Part shown: positions 35,651 through 47,889 of the stretch, one piece after another
How positions within the stretch are numbered: position 1 is the stretch's first letter
How the letters are laid out: each line of letters opens with the position of its first letter
From: Okapia johnstoni
Taxonomy: Eukaryota; Chordata; Mammalia; Artiodactyla; Giraffidae
DNA: 64,000 bases
Assembly: GCA_024291935.2 (NCBI GenBank)
Contig: CM044322.1
Location: 19,963,405-20,027,404 of the forward strand
Direction of reading: 5' to 3'
Program-made: the position numbers and the translations under genes
Notes under the pieces: model-generated
What the model saw: the letters and a program-made list of their open reading frames with translations, nothing else
Database searches by the model: none
What the model was told of the DNA's origin: nothing

Positions 35651-37059
35651 GTGAATGCTAAGTTGTAAACAGTAAAAAAGGAAATTTTATTTCAAATAAT
35701 TGCTGTTGAAATCAGTCCTACTTAAAGCTTAATTTTCAGACCTCTGGTGGTCCATAAACTTTTTGCTGTGAGACTTTGTAAGATGAATACAAAAATAGAG
35801 ACTAAGTGTTTAGAAAGCTCTATAGAAATTTGACAGAGTAATTTTATGTCTATTGAATCTATTAAAAAATTACAGCTTGGTTTTTTATTTCATTTCTCTA
35901 GTTATTCGTTTTTGTTGTATTTTGACAAAGTACTGGTTCATAACAGATTGACAAAAATTTTTAAACAGAGATAGTCTTGAGTCGTGCTATTATTAAACGC
36001 ATCTAATTCTGACTATAACTCTCAAGTTGTTCCCTCTTTTAAGCTTCTTTCTGGATTTAGAGGTAACTCAAAAGGCTTATCCCCTGACTTCAGGAAGAAC
36101 CTCAAATATCAATTAGATGATGATCCATTTTAATTAAGAATCATGCTAACAATTCAGCTATGCTGACTGAACTCCTTAAGCATCTTAGTGAAGTGAGGAA
36201 CAGCTGTTTCACATTCTTCCCACGTGTTATCAAAAGTAGAAGCAACTAGATGGTGATAGAATACTGTGCTATTTCATTTTTCTAACACTAGAAGCCATTA
36301 ATCCTTACACCACATCCTTAGAGCCATGCACCTCTTCAGAATCATCTTTATTCAAAGCACACAAGTGTATATAGAAAAAAAAAGACATGTTTGATTCAGA
36401 TATAAATTCAAATAAAGACAGGTCTTCACTATCTAAAAACTTATGCTGTGAAATGGTAAACACACAGTGAACATTCATTCCTGCTATAAAAAAGGTTTTT
36501 TCTCTTTCCTCCGGCCATGAAACCAAAATAAATTTTAATATGCAAAGAATCATGTACTGAAAGCATGTAAACTCAGAAATGAAACCTCAAGTCAATTTTT
36601 CACCGAAGTCATTAGACCATATACTCTTTGTTCTTCACTACGCAAACAGCAATTCATTCTAACTGATGATGGATTCTCTCCCGGCAATCTTAGCAGTTGC
36701 TGCTTTCTGTTTAGATTGCAGTGAATCAAGATACCAATTTGATTTATAAAATACCAAAAGGTTTGACAGTACACAAAGTAGAATTTGATGAAATGTAAAA
36801 CCACACAAACATTTAAGACACTTTTATGTGAGCTTTCACACAACTTCTTACTTCTTGTCCTCTAATTAATAAGATTTTCCTATGGTTTTACAAAATTCTG
36901 GATATGTATAAGTGCCTTCAGCTCTTTTGGTGCCTATTTTGGAGATATTAAAAATACAGACATACACATAGGAAAGCCCAATATTAGTCTAAGATGAGAT
37001 GAAAAAAAAAATGGGCTAGATTCACTTCTTTGCTATCTGTCCATCAAGGAGGAATTATA
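35651..37059. other. unassigned sequence
   Basis: No exon or clear repeat was recognised. The two reverse ORFs at about 36.3-36.8 kb lack protein-like features. Confidence 0.45.
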
Positions 37060-37275
37060 GTCTGTAGCAAGGTTTCTCAAATCTGTTGTAGACCAAATGA
37101 TAATTCTTTGACTGTGTGTTTGGTAGTGCATGCTGGGGGAGAACTGCTCTGTGAACTGAGGATGTTGAACAGCATCCCTGGCCTCTATCCACTAGATACC
37201 TGAAGCTACCTCACTCCCTAGTCACGACAATCAAAAATGTTTCCAGACACTCTCCCCAGATCAGAACCGAGTGAC
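37060..37275 (-). mobile_element. MER20-like hAT DNA transposon relic
   Basis: The diagnostic MER20 centre is clear on the plus strand as its reverse complement: gatgttgaacagcatccctg, gcctctatccactagatacc, cacgacaatcaaaaatgttt, ccagacactc. The left end has gtttctcaaatctg. It is a non-autonomous element. Confidence 0.85.
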
Positions 37276-37539
37276 AATACAGAAAAATAGTTTCAAACTT
37301 TTTTCCCCAACATACTGTCGATAAAAAAAAAAAAAAAAAAAAAAACCTGAGTATGCATGTCTATCTAGCTAAACTTATTTATAAATTACATATACAGACT
37401 ATTGTACTATGTTACACATACTGAAAAACATAAATTTAAGCCAAATGAGATTTTTAAAATATCAATGAATTGCTGATACTTTAAGACCAGGACCCAGAGG
37501 ATTATTTTTTGTACTCCCCAAGGATGTACACACCACCCT

Positions 37540-37658
37540 TTTTTTTTTTGGCTGTACCCCGCAGCAGGTAGAATCTTAGTTCCTCCACCAGGGGTCGAAC
37601 TGAGCCCCCTGCATTGGAAGTGCAGAGTCTTAACCACTGAACTGCCAGGGAAGTCCCC
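37540..37658 (-). mobile_element. CHR-1-type SINE
   Basis: The reverse-oriented element runs from its poly(T) (poly(A) tail) at 37540 to gggacttccctggcagttc, read on the minus strand at 37658. A separate 23-A tract lies nearby at 37323-37345. Confidence 0.85.
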
Positions 37659-38520
37659 ACACCATACTTTTAAGACAGCTGATATAGATTATATTCACAG
37701 ACATGAGATCTATTTCTTTACTGCCTTGGTTACCGATTTATACTGAGACTTTCAGACCATTAGAATTAATATAACTCTAATATAGAGTATAAGAGATATT
37801 ATGACCTTTCTGAAAAATGAAAGAATTCTAAAGCTTCCAAGAAAGTATATTAATTAATTTCTTGATATTATTAAGAAGTATGATCTTAAGAACAATGACT
37901 TTGGATGAATTCTCTGATTGACTATGATCCTTCCTTCTTCTATATCTGATACTTGTACATATTATTAACTCAAAAAATGATAGAGAGATGCAGTATTCCT
38001 ATCACTTCCCACAATCCTTATCTTCAAACTGATTCTACTACTGGACTGGGAATGAGTTATTACATCCTTACATAACAATCAATTTTTATTAAAAATATGT
38101 GGGGTATACGTACCAGGAAACATAAGAACTATAATTACAGCTATTGCAAAAAGTCTCTTATTTATGTCATAATATAATACGATATACCCACATGGCTTTG
38201 GAGACTATCATGAATCGTTTATTTATGGTGACTCACGGTTGATAGTTATACTTTGATATCTGTGTAATGACTCCATTCTTTACAAAGGCAACATAAATCA
38301 ACATTCGAAGTGGAAGACAATAATCATGGTTACTGTCTATGGTTACTACCTTTATTTTTGATGCTTCAACAACCATGTGGGTCTTTCTTTTACAGTTGGT
38401 GCTTATGAACTTTGCTCCATATTAAGAAAACTTAGTAGTCCTATCTATGAATGAAAACAGAAGAAACATCTGCAGACTAGGGGGTATAAAATTGAGAAAT
38501 TAGGTATTTTTAGTGGCTTC
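37659..38520. other. unassigned sequence
   Basis: No feature could be supported here. Confidence 0.45.
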
Positions 38521-38725
38521 TAGGCTTCCCTAATGGCTCAGATGGTAAAGAATCTGCCTGCAATGTGGGACACCTGGGTCTGATCCCTGGTCAGGAAGAT
38601 CCCATGGAGAGGGGAATGGAAACCCACTCCAGCATTCTTGCCTGGAAAATTTTATGGACAGAGGCTACAGTTCACGGGATTGCAAAGAGTCAGACATGAC
38701 TGAGCAGCTAACACACCACACCACA
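38521..38725 (+). mobile_element. Bov-tA SINE
   Basis: The head (ggcttccctaatggctcaga) and the BovA body are complete except for a deletion of the 'ggagcctgg' segment. It ends in gtcagacatgactgagcagc followed by short CACAC repeats. Confidence 0.9.
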
Positions 38726-40288
38726 GAGTCCTTTACCCTAAAACAATGCAATTTAGTTCATATTTAGGCTAATATAAAGATATTTGTAAATAGTGAGTAT
38801 AATTTACCTTTTAAACAGTAATGCTCCATAAATGTTTGTTGAATTAGAATTAAACACATAATCAGAATGTAGGTTTAAGTTTAAGGATTTTACTGTCTCT
38901 AGATCTATTTAAACATGCTTTGTGACAGGAAATATTTTAAATAATCTGTGAAGTAAAATTACTTTAGTGGTAGACTTTCTGGTGACATAATTAATTGTGC
39001 TAACAATGAAACTAGAGTCATCCATTTCCTGCCATGACCAAGTAACTCATATTGAACTTGCCCTCCTACTGTATGTAAACAACTAGAAAACCAGACACAA
39101 TATATGAAACAAGAGTTTTCAGATATTAGAAAACAGGAAACACAGGACTGTGATCCACAGGAAAAGGAAAACATATCAGATAAACCTCTGATAATCCTGG
39201 GTTTTAAACTGGAGGCATTTTCTGAATATTGGCACAGGGAAAGAAGAACACAATGGTCTCACTGAATTTGAGGAGACAGAAATGCGAGCTCAGGGAGACT
39301 GAGGCTGATTAAAGAAAAGGAAATTACACGGAAAAAGAGATCCAGAAATCTGCATGGGGATCCCTTTGAGTGACGGGTTGCATAATTAAGCTGCATGTGT
39401 AGAGGATTAAACTTTATGACTACTGGCCAAGAAAGCTGCTAGGGAGCTATCAAGTGGAAAATCCTCACAACGCAGGACTGAAAGACATTTGAGATCCCTG
39501 AAGTCAAAGAAGAAATCTTGTTTAATACCCAAAGCATTTACAGATATCCCCAAAGAGTATGCATTGGTAGCAGGACTAAATCAGCCCAAGGAAAAAACGC
39601 TACTTTAGACCCATCCTAACACAGCTTTAATTCAAGCCTCAAAACCAAGAAGCTGATTCTCAATAAATGTAAACTCAATCACAATTAGAGGAAGACAACA
39701 AAAAGCAAAAAATCAACAATGTAAAATTCACACTGTCCAAAATTCAATCAATAGTTACTACCCATGTTAAGAAGTAGGACAATGTGAAACATAATCAGTA
39801 GGAAAATTAGTCAGGAGTTACAATACCAGAAATGAAGAGATGATGGACTTACCAGACAGACACTATGAAAGAACTATTAAAATACATTTGAGGATTTGAA
39901 GGAAAACAAGATAAGAGGCAAAGAAATGGAAGATATCTTTAAAACAACCAGATGGAATTTATGAAACTGAAAAATATAATATCTCAACTTAAAATTTTAC
40001 TTGATGGATAGAAGAGTAGGCCAGATTCCACAAAAGAAAACATTAATGAACATAAAGAGAGAGAAATTCAAAATATACCAAGTGGAAAACAGATGTAGGA
40101 GATGAGACTGAAAGTAAGGACCTGTGGGATGATATCAAGCAATTCCTGAAGGAGAGGATAACAGGGGGTGGGACGGGAATAAAGTTGAAGAAATAAATCT
40201 GAAATTTGTAAAAATCTGAACTAATAATCTATAAAACAACAAAGCCCAAGCAGGATAAAGCCAGGGAAACCACATCAAGACACATAAT

Positions 40289-40500
40289 ACAGGTGACCCT
40301 TGAAAAACACGGGGTTGGGGTGGGGGGGCGCTTAGAGATGCCAACACTGCCACATATAACTTTACAGTTGGCCTTCCTCACTCCTGGTTCTACATCACCA
40401 GTTCAACTAACTGTAGATCTTAGTTCACATTTATTGAAAACAATCCACATACAAGTGGACCCCTGCAGTTCAAACCTGTGTTATTCAAGGGTCAATTGTA
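40289..40500. mobile_element. MER2-like (Tigger-type) DNA transposon relic
   Basis: The ends are inverted repeats: caggtgacccttgaa at the left and ttcaagggtcaattg at the right. The interior has acagttggccttcct, ttcaactaactgtagatc, and caatccacatacaagtggac. The ends abut TA dinucleotides, as expected for this superfamily. A G8 tract is seen near 40321. Confidence 0.7.
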
Positions 40501-40777
40501 ATTAAATTGCTAGAAACTAGTTATGAAAAGAAAAATAATAAAGTCAGCCAGTGGGTTGAAGGCTATAACATGAGAAGGAACAAATATGAGAGTAACTTGA
40601 TTACTCATGAGAAAAAAAATCAGGCTTCAAGATGATGGAACATTTTTATGAGCAGAAAAAAAAAACTGTTATACTGAATTCTGTATTTAGGTGGGGGGGG
40701 GAGAATCTTCAAAAATGAAAGGAAAATAAAGACATTTGGGGAAACAGAGCTGAATGAATTCACCACCACTTAGAGCT

Positions 40778-41051
40778 TGCTGCTGCTGCTGCTAAGTCGC
40801 TTCAGCCGTGTCCAACTCTGTGTGACCCCATAGACGGCAGCCCACCAGGCTACCCCGTCCCTGGGATTCTCCAGGCAAGAACACTGGAGTGGGTTGCCAT
40901 TTCCTTCTCCAATGCATGAAAAGGAAAAGGGAAAGTGAAGTCGCTCAGTCGTGTCCGACTCTTAGCAACCCCATGGACTGCAGCCTACGACTCCTCTGTC
41001 CATGGGATTTTCCAGGCAAGAGTACTGGAGTGGCGTGTCATTGCCTTCTCC
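40778..41051 (-). mobile_element. Bov-A2 SINE
   Basis: Starts with (GCT)n, then the two BovA units in reverse (ctaagtcgcttcagccgtg ... gtgaagtcgctcagtcgtg), and ends at ttgccttctcc. It is nested in the L1. Confidence 0.95.
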
Positions 41052-41426
41052 AGCTCTTACTTAAGGGTAAAACAAGCAGAAGGGGGAAAAAACAGAAATC
41101 AATGGAACTTAAAATGGGAAAACAATAGAGAAATAGCAACAAAACCAGAAGCTAGCTCTTTGAAAGAATCAGTAAAAATTTCTACATCTCTACCCTGGCT
41201 AACCAAAAATAAGACACAAATTAGCAATATCAGGGGAAAAAAAAGAGAATCATAACTACTGATCACACAGACGTTACAAGGATAATAAACGATATACAAA
41301 CAACTCCGCCCACAAAATTGCCAATGTAAGAGAAATAGTTTCTGAAAATCATAACTTATCAAAACTCACACAAAAATTTAAAAATCTTAATAATCTTATG
41401 TCTATTAAAGAAAATGAATAACTAAT

Positions 41427-41965
41427 TGTAATAGGAAAGAAAAAATCTGACTCCATCTTGGATCTGTTTCTTTTACTTTAACCTTTGAATTCTACTGCTT
41501 TTGCTACAAGTTAATCACTGAAAGGATGTTGCCTATAACTTAAAGTATACATAATGGCCTGTCTCCAGGGGACTCTGCTTCCCATGCCTGAACCTTGAGC
41601 TAAAATACCTTTGTTTTAGTTCACAGGAAACATCCTGACCAGGGCCACCTGTAAATGGTTGCATGAAAGAAGAAATTAACACACTGGCGTGGGTGGGGGC
41701 ACTGAGGGCACTGTGGAGTCTGGCTGGAACCAGGAAATATTTGCAACAACTTATGATCTTTTTTATCTCCTCACCTCCTCCTCTTTGCTCTATAAAAGCA
41801 AGTAGCATCCAAACCTGGGCAAGATGGTTATTTGGGACACTAGTCCACCATCTTCTCAGTCTGCTGGCTTTCCTAATGAAGTCATTATTCCTTACCCCAA
41901 CACTTGTCTCTCGATTTATTGGCCTGTGGTATGGAAAAAGCAGTACAAGCTTGGACTGGGTAACA
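41427..41965 (+). mobile_element. solo LTR of a bovine endogenous retrovirus
   Basis: A 539-bp element begins TGTAAT and ends GTAACA, flanked by a 4-bp direct repeat taat (41423-41426 and 41966-41969). A TATA box (tataaaagc) lies at about 41791. The 3' end (tctctcgatttattggcctg ... agcttggactggg) is of the BTLTR1-like type. No internal viral sequence or second LTR is present, so the provirus was presumably lost by LTR-LTR recombination. L1 sequence resumes on both sides. Confidence 0.85.
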
Positions 41966-42309
41966 TAATTAATAATCTAAAAACAAAGAACCAGGCCCAG
42001 ACACCTTTAGTGGTGGATTCTACCAAACATATGAGGAAAAAGCAATGCTAATACTTCATACTCTCTTCCAGAAAATAAAAGCAGAGAAATCTTCTAACTC
42101 ATTCTATAAAGTGAGAATTTTCCTATTATCAAAATCAAATAGAGACGTCACAAGGAAAAAAAACGTACAATCTCTCTCATAAACATTGACATAAAAATTC
42201 TCAACAAAATATTAGCAAATCAAATTCAATAATGTATATAAAAAGAATTACAGACCACAACCAAGTAGGATTCCAAGCAGGCAAGACTAGTTCAATAACC
42301 AACATAATC

Positions 42310-42482
42310 CTGTATAGCACAGGGAACTCTCCTCAATGTTACATAGCAGACTGAATGGTAGAAGAGTTTAGGAGAGAATGGATATACGTGTATGTATGGC
42401 TGAGTCCCTTTGCTGTCCACCTAAAACTATGACAATATTGTTAATCAGTAATATTCATCAATATAAAATAAAAAGTTTAAAA
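42310..42482 (+). mobile_element. L1 3' UTR fragment nested in older L1
   Basis: The text ctgtatagcacagggaactc, ggatatacgtgtatgtatgg, ctgagtccctttgctgtcca and caatataaaataaaaagttt is a younger ruminant L1 terminus. It interrupts ORF2 sequence of the older L1. Confidence 0.82.
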
Positions 42483-42577
42483 TAACAGCCAAGGTAATCT
42501 ACCATACAAACAGGATAAAGAAGGAAAATCATAAAACCATCTGAGAACAAAAAAAGACTTGGAAAATCCATATAGTA

Positions 42578-42613
42578 TTTTAAATCAACTATACTTCAAT
42601 TTAAAAAAGGAAA
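42578..42613 (+). mobile_element. minimal L1 3' tail
   Basis: Only aaatcaactatacttcaatt plus an A-rich run is present, within the older L1. It may be a very short truncated insertion. Confidence 0.45.
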
Positions 42614-43261
42614 AAAATTCAACACTTGTGAATTTTAAAAAAATCTTTCAGCCAATTTCCTCAACTTCATAAAGAACATCTACAAAAAAACTTACACAGC
42701 TAGTATATTTAATGGTGAGAGACTGGACACTTTTTCCCTACAATTGGAAATAAGACAAGGAAGCTCTCTCTACCACTCTTAGCATCCTACTGAAAGCTGT
42801 AACTAGTGCACTAAGACAGGTAAAGACACTTTTTATTTCTTTCAAATAAAAAGCCATCTAGATCAGAAAGAAAGGAAGAAATAAAACTGCCTTTATTTGC
42901 AGATGACATGGATATCTGTTGACAAAAACACCAAAAAATCCACCAAAAAAATTCCCTGGAACTGTAACAACTACAGCAAGGTCACAGGATACAAAGTTAA
43001 ATAACAATTGCTTCCCTATACAACAATAAGAAACAATTGTAATTAGAAATTTTTAAAATATCATCTATAATAGCATCTCATCCTCTTTTAAAACAGAACA
43101 GAAATACTTTGTTAAAAATCTAGCAAAATATGTATAGAAAATATGCAAAAACAACAAAATGTTGTTGAAAAAACTCAAGATGTACATAAATGAAGAGCTA
43201 TTCCATATGCTGGAAGACTCATTACTGAAAAAGAGTCATTTCTACAAACTTGATCTATATA

Positions 43262-43337
43262 TTAGGTTGGCCAAAAGTTCATTCAGATTTTTCCGTAACA
43301 GAAAAAACCTGAACAAACTTTTTGGCCAAACCAATAT
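43262..43337. mobile_element. mariner-type MITE, hairpin (mir-2284/2285-like)
   Basis: This short element is almost all inverted repeat: ttaggttggccaaaagttc at the left pairs with gaacaaactttttggccaa at the right. The loop is around gtaacag and TA lies at both outer ends. As transcript it would fold into a near-complete hairpin. From general knowledge, the ruminant mir-2284/2285 family has mature sequences of this kind (AAAAGUUCGUUCGGGUUUUU). That this copy is expressed or processed is not shown. Confidence 0.82.
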
Positions 43338-44178
43338 ATCAACATAACCTCAACCAAATTCCTAGCAAATTATTTTGTGGATACTGACAAACTGTTTTAA
43401 GGCTTTATAAAATGGAAAAAGGCTAAGAATAACCAACATAATACTGAAAAAGAACAAAGATGAAGGATCACATTGCAAGATCTTAAGACTAACTATAAAG
43501 AGGTAGAAATCAGGACACCGTGGTATTGGCAAAGGAACAGACAAATAGATCAATGGAACAGAATAGAGAGCCAAAAACAGACCCATACATATATAGCTAA
43601 CTGATTTTGACAATATGAAAAAGGCAGTGCAACAGGGAAAGGATAAGTCTTACAACAAATCAGATGTCTATATGTAACACAATGAACCCAGACACAGATC
43701 TAATACCTTTCACAAAAATTAACTAAATATAAAACACAGACATAAATGTAAAATGCAAAATTATATAACTTATAAAAGAAAATATAGGAAAAAAATCTAC
43801 GTGACCTGGTATTTGATGTTTCATTTTTAGATACTGCATAAAAAACACACAATCCACACAAGAAAAAATTGATTGAGTAGGACTTTATTAAAATTAAAAA
43901 CTTGACCTTTGCGAAAGATACTGCTAAGTAAAAAAACAAACCCATATTTTCTGCCAAGAAAATATTTGTAAAACACATATCTGATAAAAGATTGATCTTC
44001 AAAATACATGAAGAATAATTAAAATTCAACAGTAAGAAAACAACCTATTAAAAAATGGTAAAAGATCTGAAAAGAACCTCATCAAAAAATACACAAATAG
44101 CAAATACACATATGAAATGATGATCAATATCATATGTCAATCATTGGGGAAGTTGAAATTAAAACATCAATAAGACAG

Positions 44179-44350
44179 AAGATACAAACTACTATATTCA
44201 AAATAGATAAACAATAAGGTCCCACTGTATAGCACAAGGAACTATATTCAATGCTTTGTAATAAACTATAATAAAAAAGCATATGAATATATATATGTGT
44301 ATAACTGAACCACTGGATTGTACAATAAAAAATTTTTTAATTAAAAAAAA
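44179..44350 (+). mobile_element. nested L1 3' end with 7-bp TSD
   Basis: A young L1 terminus (aaactactatattcaaaat, ctgtatagcacaaggaacta, gtataactgaaccactgg) ends in poly(A). It is flanked by aagacag at 44172-44178 and 44351-44357. Sequence of the older L1 continues on both sides. Confidence 0.88.
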
Positions 44351-45060
44351 AAGACAGTAAGATATGACAACATACCTATTTGAATAGCTAAAATCCAAAA
44401 CACTGACAGTACCAACAGCTGGAAAGAATAAAGAGCAGCAAGAATTCTCATTCACTGCTGGTAAAAATGAAAAACAGTACAGCTGCTGTGAAATACAGTT
44501 CAGCAATTTCTTGAAAAGCTTAACATAGTCTTACATAGTCATATGACCAAGCAATTATGCCCCTAGGTTTTTATACAACTGTCTGAAACTTACATCCATG
44601 TAAAACCCTGCACACAGATGAGCACAGCAGCTTTATTTACAATTACTACAAGAAGAAGCAACCAAAACGTCCTTCAGTAGGTGTGGCTATTTAATAGGCT
44701 ATTAAACAAAAGAAAGGAATGAGCTTTCAAGACACATAAAAAATGGAATCTTAAATATATATTATTAAGTGAACAAAGTCAGTTTGAGAATCCTACATAA
44801 TATCTATGATTTCAATTGCATGACACTATGGAGAAGGCAAAACCATAGAGACGGTAAACAAAGCAATAGCCTCCAGGGTAGGAAGAGACAGAGGTGTTGA
44901 GTAGGTGAAGTAGAGGGAATGTTTTCACGCGGCAGAACTCCTCCGAATGGTACTGCAACTGGGGATACATGATACTATACATTTGTCAACATACAGAACT
45001 TTATAGCATAGAAGACTGCATCTTAAAGGATATAAACTAAAAATAAATCATTCAGGAAGT

Positions 45061-45864
45061 CTGAGGATCCCAGGGTTGAAGGCAGAATGTGATAAAAACA
45101 AACTACTTCTCGTACAAACGTGTGAAACAATCTCACTGAAGGTGATGGGGGTAGCAAGTGCTACTGTAAGTAACTTTGGAGTCTGTAAGACTAAAAAGAA
45201 ATTCTATAAAAGCACTCTAGGTGGTGAAGTTACTTCCCACAGAGATGTGGATTAACAATTCTAAAACCCCTAGACGTGTACACTGAAACTGAGCAAATAA
45301 GTCACGGGTGTTGGACTATGGGAGCCAGGTTTCTCATTCCTGGAGTGAGAAATTACAGATAAACCGTGGAAGGAAGGTAGAATGATCCATGTGGTAACAG
45401 ATAAGAGTTAGAGACATCAGAATGAACTTATGTTTTAGCTTATACAGCTACAGATGGTCACATTTTAAAGTATCTATTGATATGTATATATACACGGGTC
45501 AGTATACACACATATATTTCCTTCCTCTGTCAACTTAAGAGAGTCTAGAAACAACAGTACCTTAGTATAAACAAGAACACCCAGTGCTCAGATGTTGAGT
45601 CCTATTACCATTCTCCAATAAAAGAAACCAACACTCCTTGGAGAAATAACTGACTCCAAGACTGGAGTAGCAAACGCGTAAGACGGGCCTGTAGCATCTT
45701 GTACTGCCAGAAAGTAAGGAATGTTTTCAAACCGAAGCACAATGATGGGGACTGTCAAAAGGACCAAGAGCCAGCTAAAATACAGTGTGAAAAAGAGGGG
45801 GAAAGAATGACTTCAGAGTGTAGAAACTTAGACAAATGCTAGCACAGCCAGGTGATCAAGGCCA
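45061..45864. other. unassigned, moderately complex sequence
   Basis: This stretch between two L1 copies has less biased composition (for example ggtgatgggggtagcaagtg and cgcgtaagacgggcctg) and may be an unrecognised old repeat. No ORF of note. Confidence 0.4.
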
Positions 45865-47285
45865 ACATTATGTTCTTAAACATAATACCTGAAACAGAAC
45901 TACTAGATGAAAACACAGCTAAAAAACTTCTTGACATTGGTCAGGGCAATGATTTTGGATATATGATATATGATATATGATCATATGATATATATGATAT
46001 GATCATATATGATATGATCATATATATATGATATATGATCATATATGATATGATATGATCATATGCTATATGATGCCAAAGTCACAGTCAATGAGAGCAA
46101 AAATATACAAATGAGATCACATCAAATTAAAAAGCTTTCCCATAGCAAAGAAACAATAGCAAGGTAACCTAAAAATGGGAGAAAATATTTGCAAATCTTG
46201 TACCTCACACAAGGCTAATGTCCAAAATACATAAGGAACTTCAACAACTCAACAGCTAAAAATCAAATAATTTAATATAAAAAATGGATAAAAGCCCTGA
46301 ATAAACATTTTTCAAAAGAAGACATACAAAAGGCCAAAAAATATACAAAACGGTGCTCAACATCACTAACCATCAGGGAACTACAAATCAAAACCACAGT
46401 GAAATATCACCTCACATTTGTTAGAATAACTATAGTTAAAAAAAAAAACAAAGAGAAAGGTAAGTGTTGATGAGAATGTGGAGGAAGGGGAACACTTGTG
46501 CAACTGTGGGTGGGGATGTAAATTGGTACAGCCTTATGGAAAATAGGATGGAGCTACCTCAAAAAATTAAAAATAGAACTACCATATGATCCAGCAATCC
46601 CATTTCTGGGTATATAGCCAAAGAAAATAAAACCTGGATCTCGAAGAGATATCTGCACCTCCATCTTTATTATAGCATTATTCACAATAGCCAAGACACA
46701 GAAACAATCTAAGCGTCAACAGACAAATGGAGAAAGAAAATGTGAGATACACACGCGCACACACACACACACACATATATATACATACACACACATACAT
46801 ATACAATGGAATACTATTTGGCCTTTATAAAGGAGGAAATCCTACTATTTGCAACAACATAAACGAACCTGGACGACATTATGCTAATTAAGTCAGACAG
46901 GAACACAACTACTGTATGATCTCTCTATATATAGAGTTTGAAATAGACACACAGTAGAATGTGGTTGCCAGCGATTAGGGGGATGGAGAAAATGGAGATA
47001 ACTGAACCAGTACAAAGACTCAGTTATGCAAGATGAATAAACTCAACTAATCAAATGTACAGTGTACTGTGACTATAGTTATAATAATACTGTTCGGTAA
47101 ACAGACAGCAGATCTTAAATTCTCAACTCACACACACACAAAACTATGTGAGGTGATGGGTATGTAAATTAGCTTGACTGTGGTGATCATTTCACAATTT
47201 GTATCAAAACATCAAGTTGTACACCTTAAATATCTACAATCTTTGTCAGTTACACCTCAACAAAGCTTTAAAAACAGTGTTATGT
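45865..47285 (+). mobile_element. L1 LINE, ORF2 C-terminus and 3' UTR
   Basis: ORF2 end text (ttcttgacattggtcagggc, aaattaaaaagctttcccat, catcactaaccatcagggaa, gtttctgggtatatagcca) is followed by the 3' UTR and ctgtgactatagttataata. An AT microsatellite interrupts it at 45958-46073, and (AC)n/(AT)n runs occur near 46750-46800. Confidence 0.87.
45958..46073. repeat. palindromic AT microsatellite inside the L1
   Basis: About 116 bp are built from interspersed ATATGAT, ATATGATATATG and palindromic ATATGATCATAT units. L1 ORF2 text is normal on either side (gcaatgattttgg before, tgccaaagtcacag after), so the array apparently grew from the L1's own ggatatgat motif. Confidence 0.92.
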
Positions 47286-47668
47286 TGATAGTATGTACAC
47301 GTGACATGATATAATGAAAATGGCACCTCTGTATCTCTCCCCAAAACCCTCCTAGCCCAAGTCTAATCATGGGAAAAATGATACATGAATCTCAACTGAA
47401 GCACCTAACCATTACTCCTTAGAATTGTCAGGGTCATCAAAAGCAAGGAAAGCCTAAAAATGAAAAAAAAGAAAGCAAAACAAAATTTAATTGATGGGGG
47501 AAAAGAAACAAAAATAAGGAAAGCCCGAAAACTGTTATGGCCAAGAAACACCTCAAGAAATAAAGACAACTAAATGTAATGAGGTACCCTGGAGAGGATC
47601 TTGGAACGGAAAAAGTACATTTAGTAAAAACTAAGGAAATACTAATAAAGTATGAACTATAGTTAATA

Positions 47669-47889
47669 ATGGGCTTCCCTCGTGGCTCACTGGTACTCTG
47701 CCAATGCAGGAGACGTGGGTTCAATCCCGGGATCAGGAAGACCTCCTGGAGTAGGAAATGGCAACCCACTCCAGTATTCTTGCCTGGGAAATTCCACAGA
47801 CAGAGGAGCCTGGTGGGCTACAGTCCACGGGTCACAAAGAATCACGGGTCACAAAGAGTCAGACATGACTTAGTAACTAAATAACAACA
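47669..47889 (+). mobile_element. Bov-tA SINE with 10-bp TSD
   Basis: The target duplication atagttaata flanks it at 47659-47668 and 47890-47899. The head has lost part of 'ggtaaagaatc'. A 17-bp direct duplication (cacgggtcacaaagaat/gt) lies in the 3' part at about 47826-47859. Confidence 0.93.

Larger units (their letters stand above)
39050..45060 (+). mobile_element. large old L1 LINE, many times interrupted
   Basis: L1M 5'-region text (aaaccagacacaatatatga, ggaaacacaggactgtgatc) is followed by ORF1-like sequence, and then by ORF2 landmarks (ctctttgaaagaatcag, attctcaacaaaatattag, gcagatgacatggat). A long old 3' UTR ends near 45055. Insertions listed separately at 40289, 40778, 41427, 42310, 42578, 43262 and 44179 break it. 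Treating these pieces as one element is an inference from shared orientation and the expected order of parts; two adjacent old copies would also fit. Confidence 0.7.

Noticed and set aside
41533..41968. ORFs of about 90-100 codons on both strands near 41.5-42.0 kb
   Set aside because: They lie within the solo LTR, which is non-coding. No viral protein sequence is present.
43262..43337. Short inverted repeat considered as a transcription terminator
   Set aside because: The TA-flanked mariner ends and a eukaryotic context make a MITE the better explanation.
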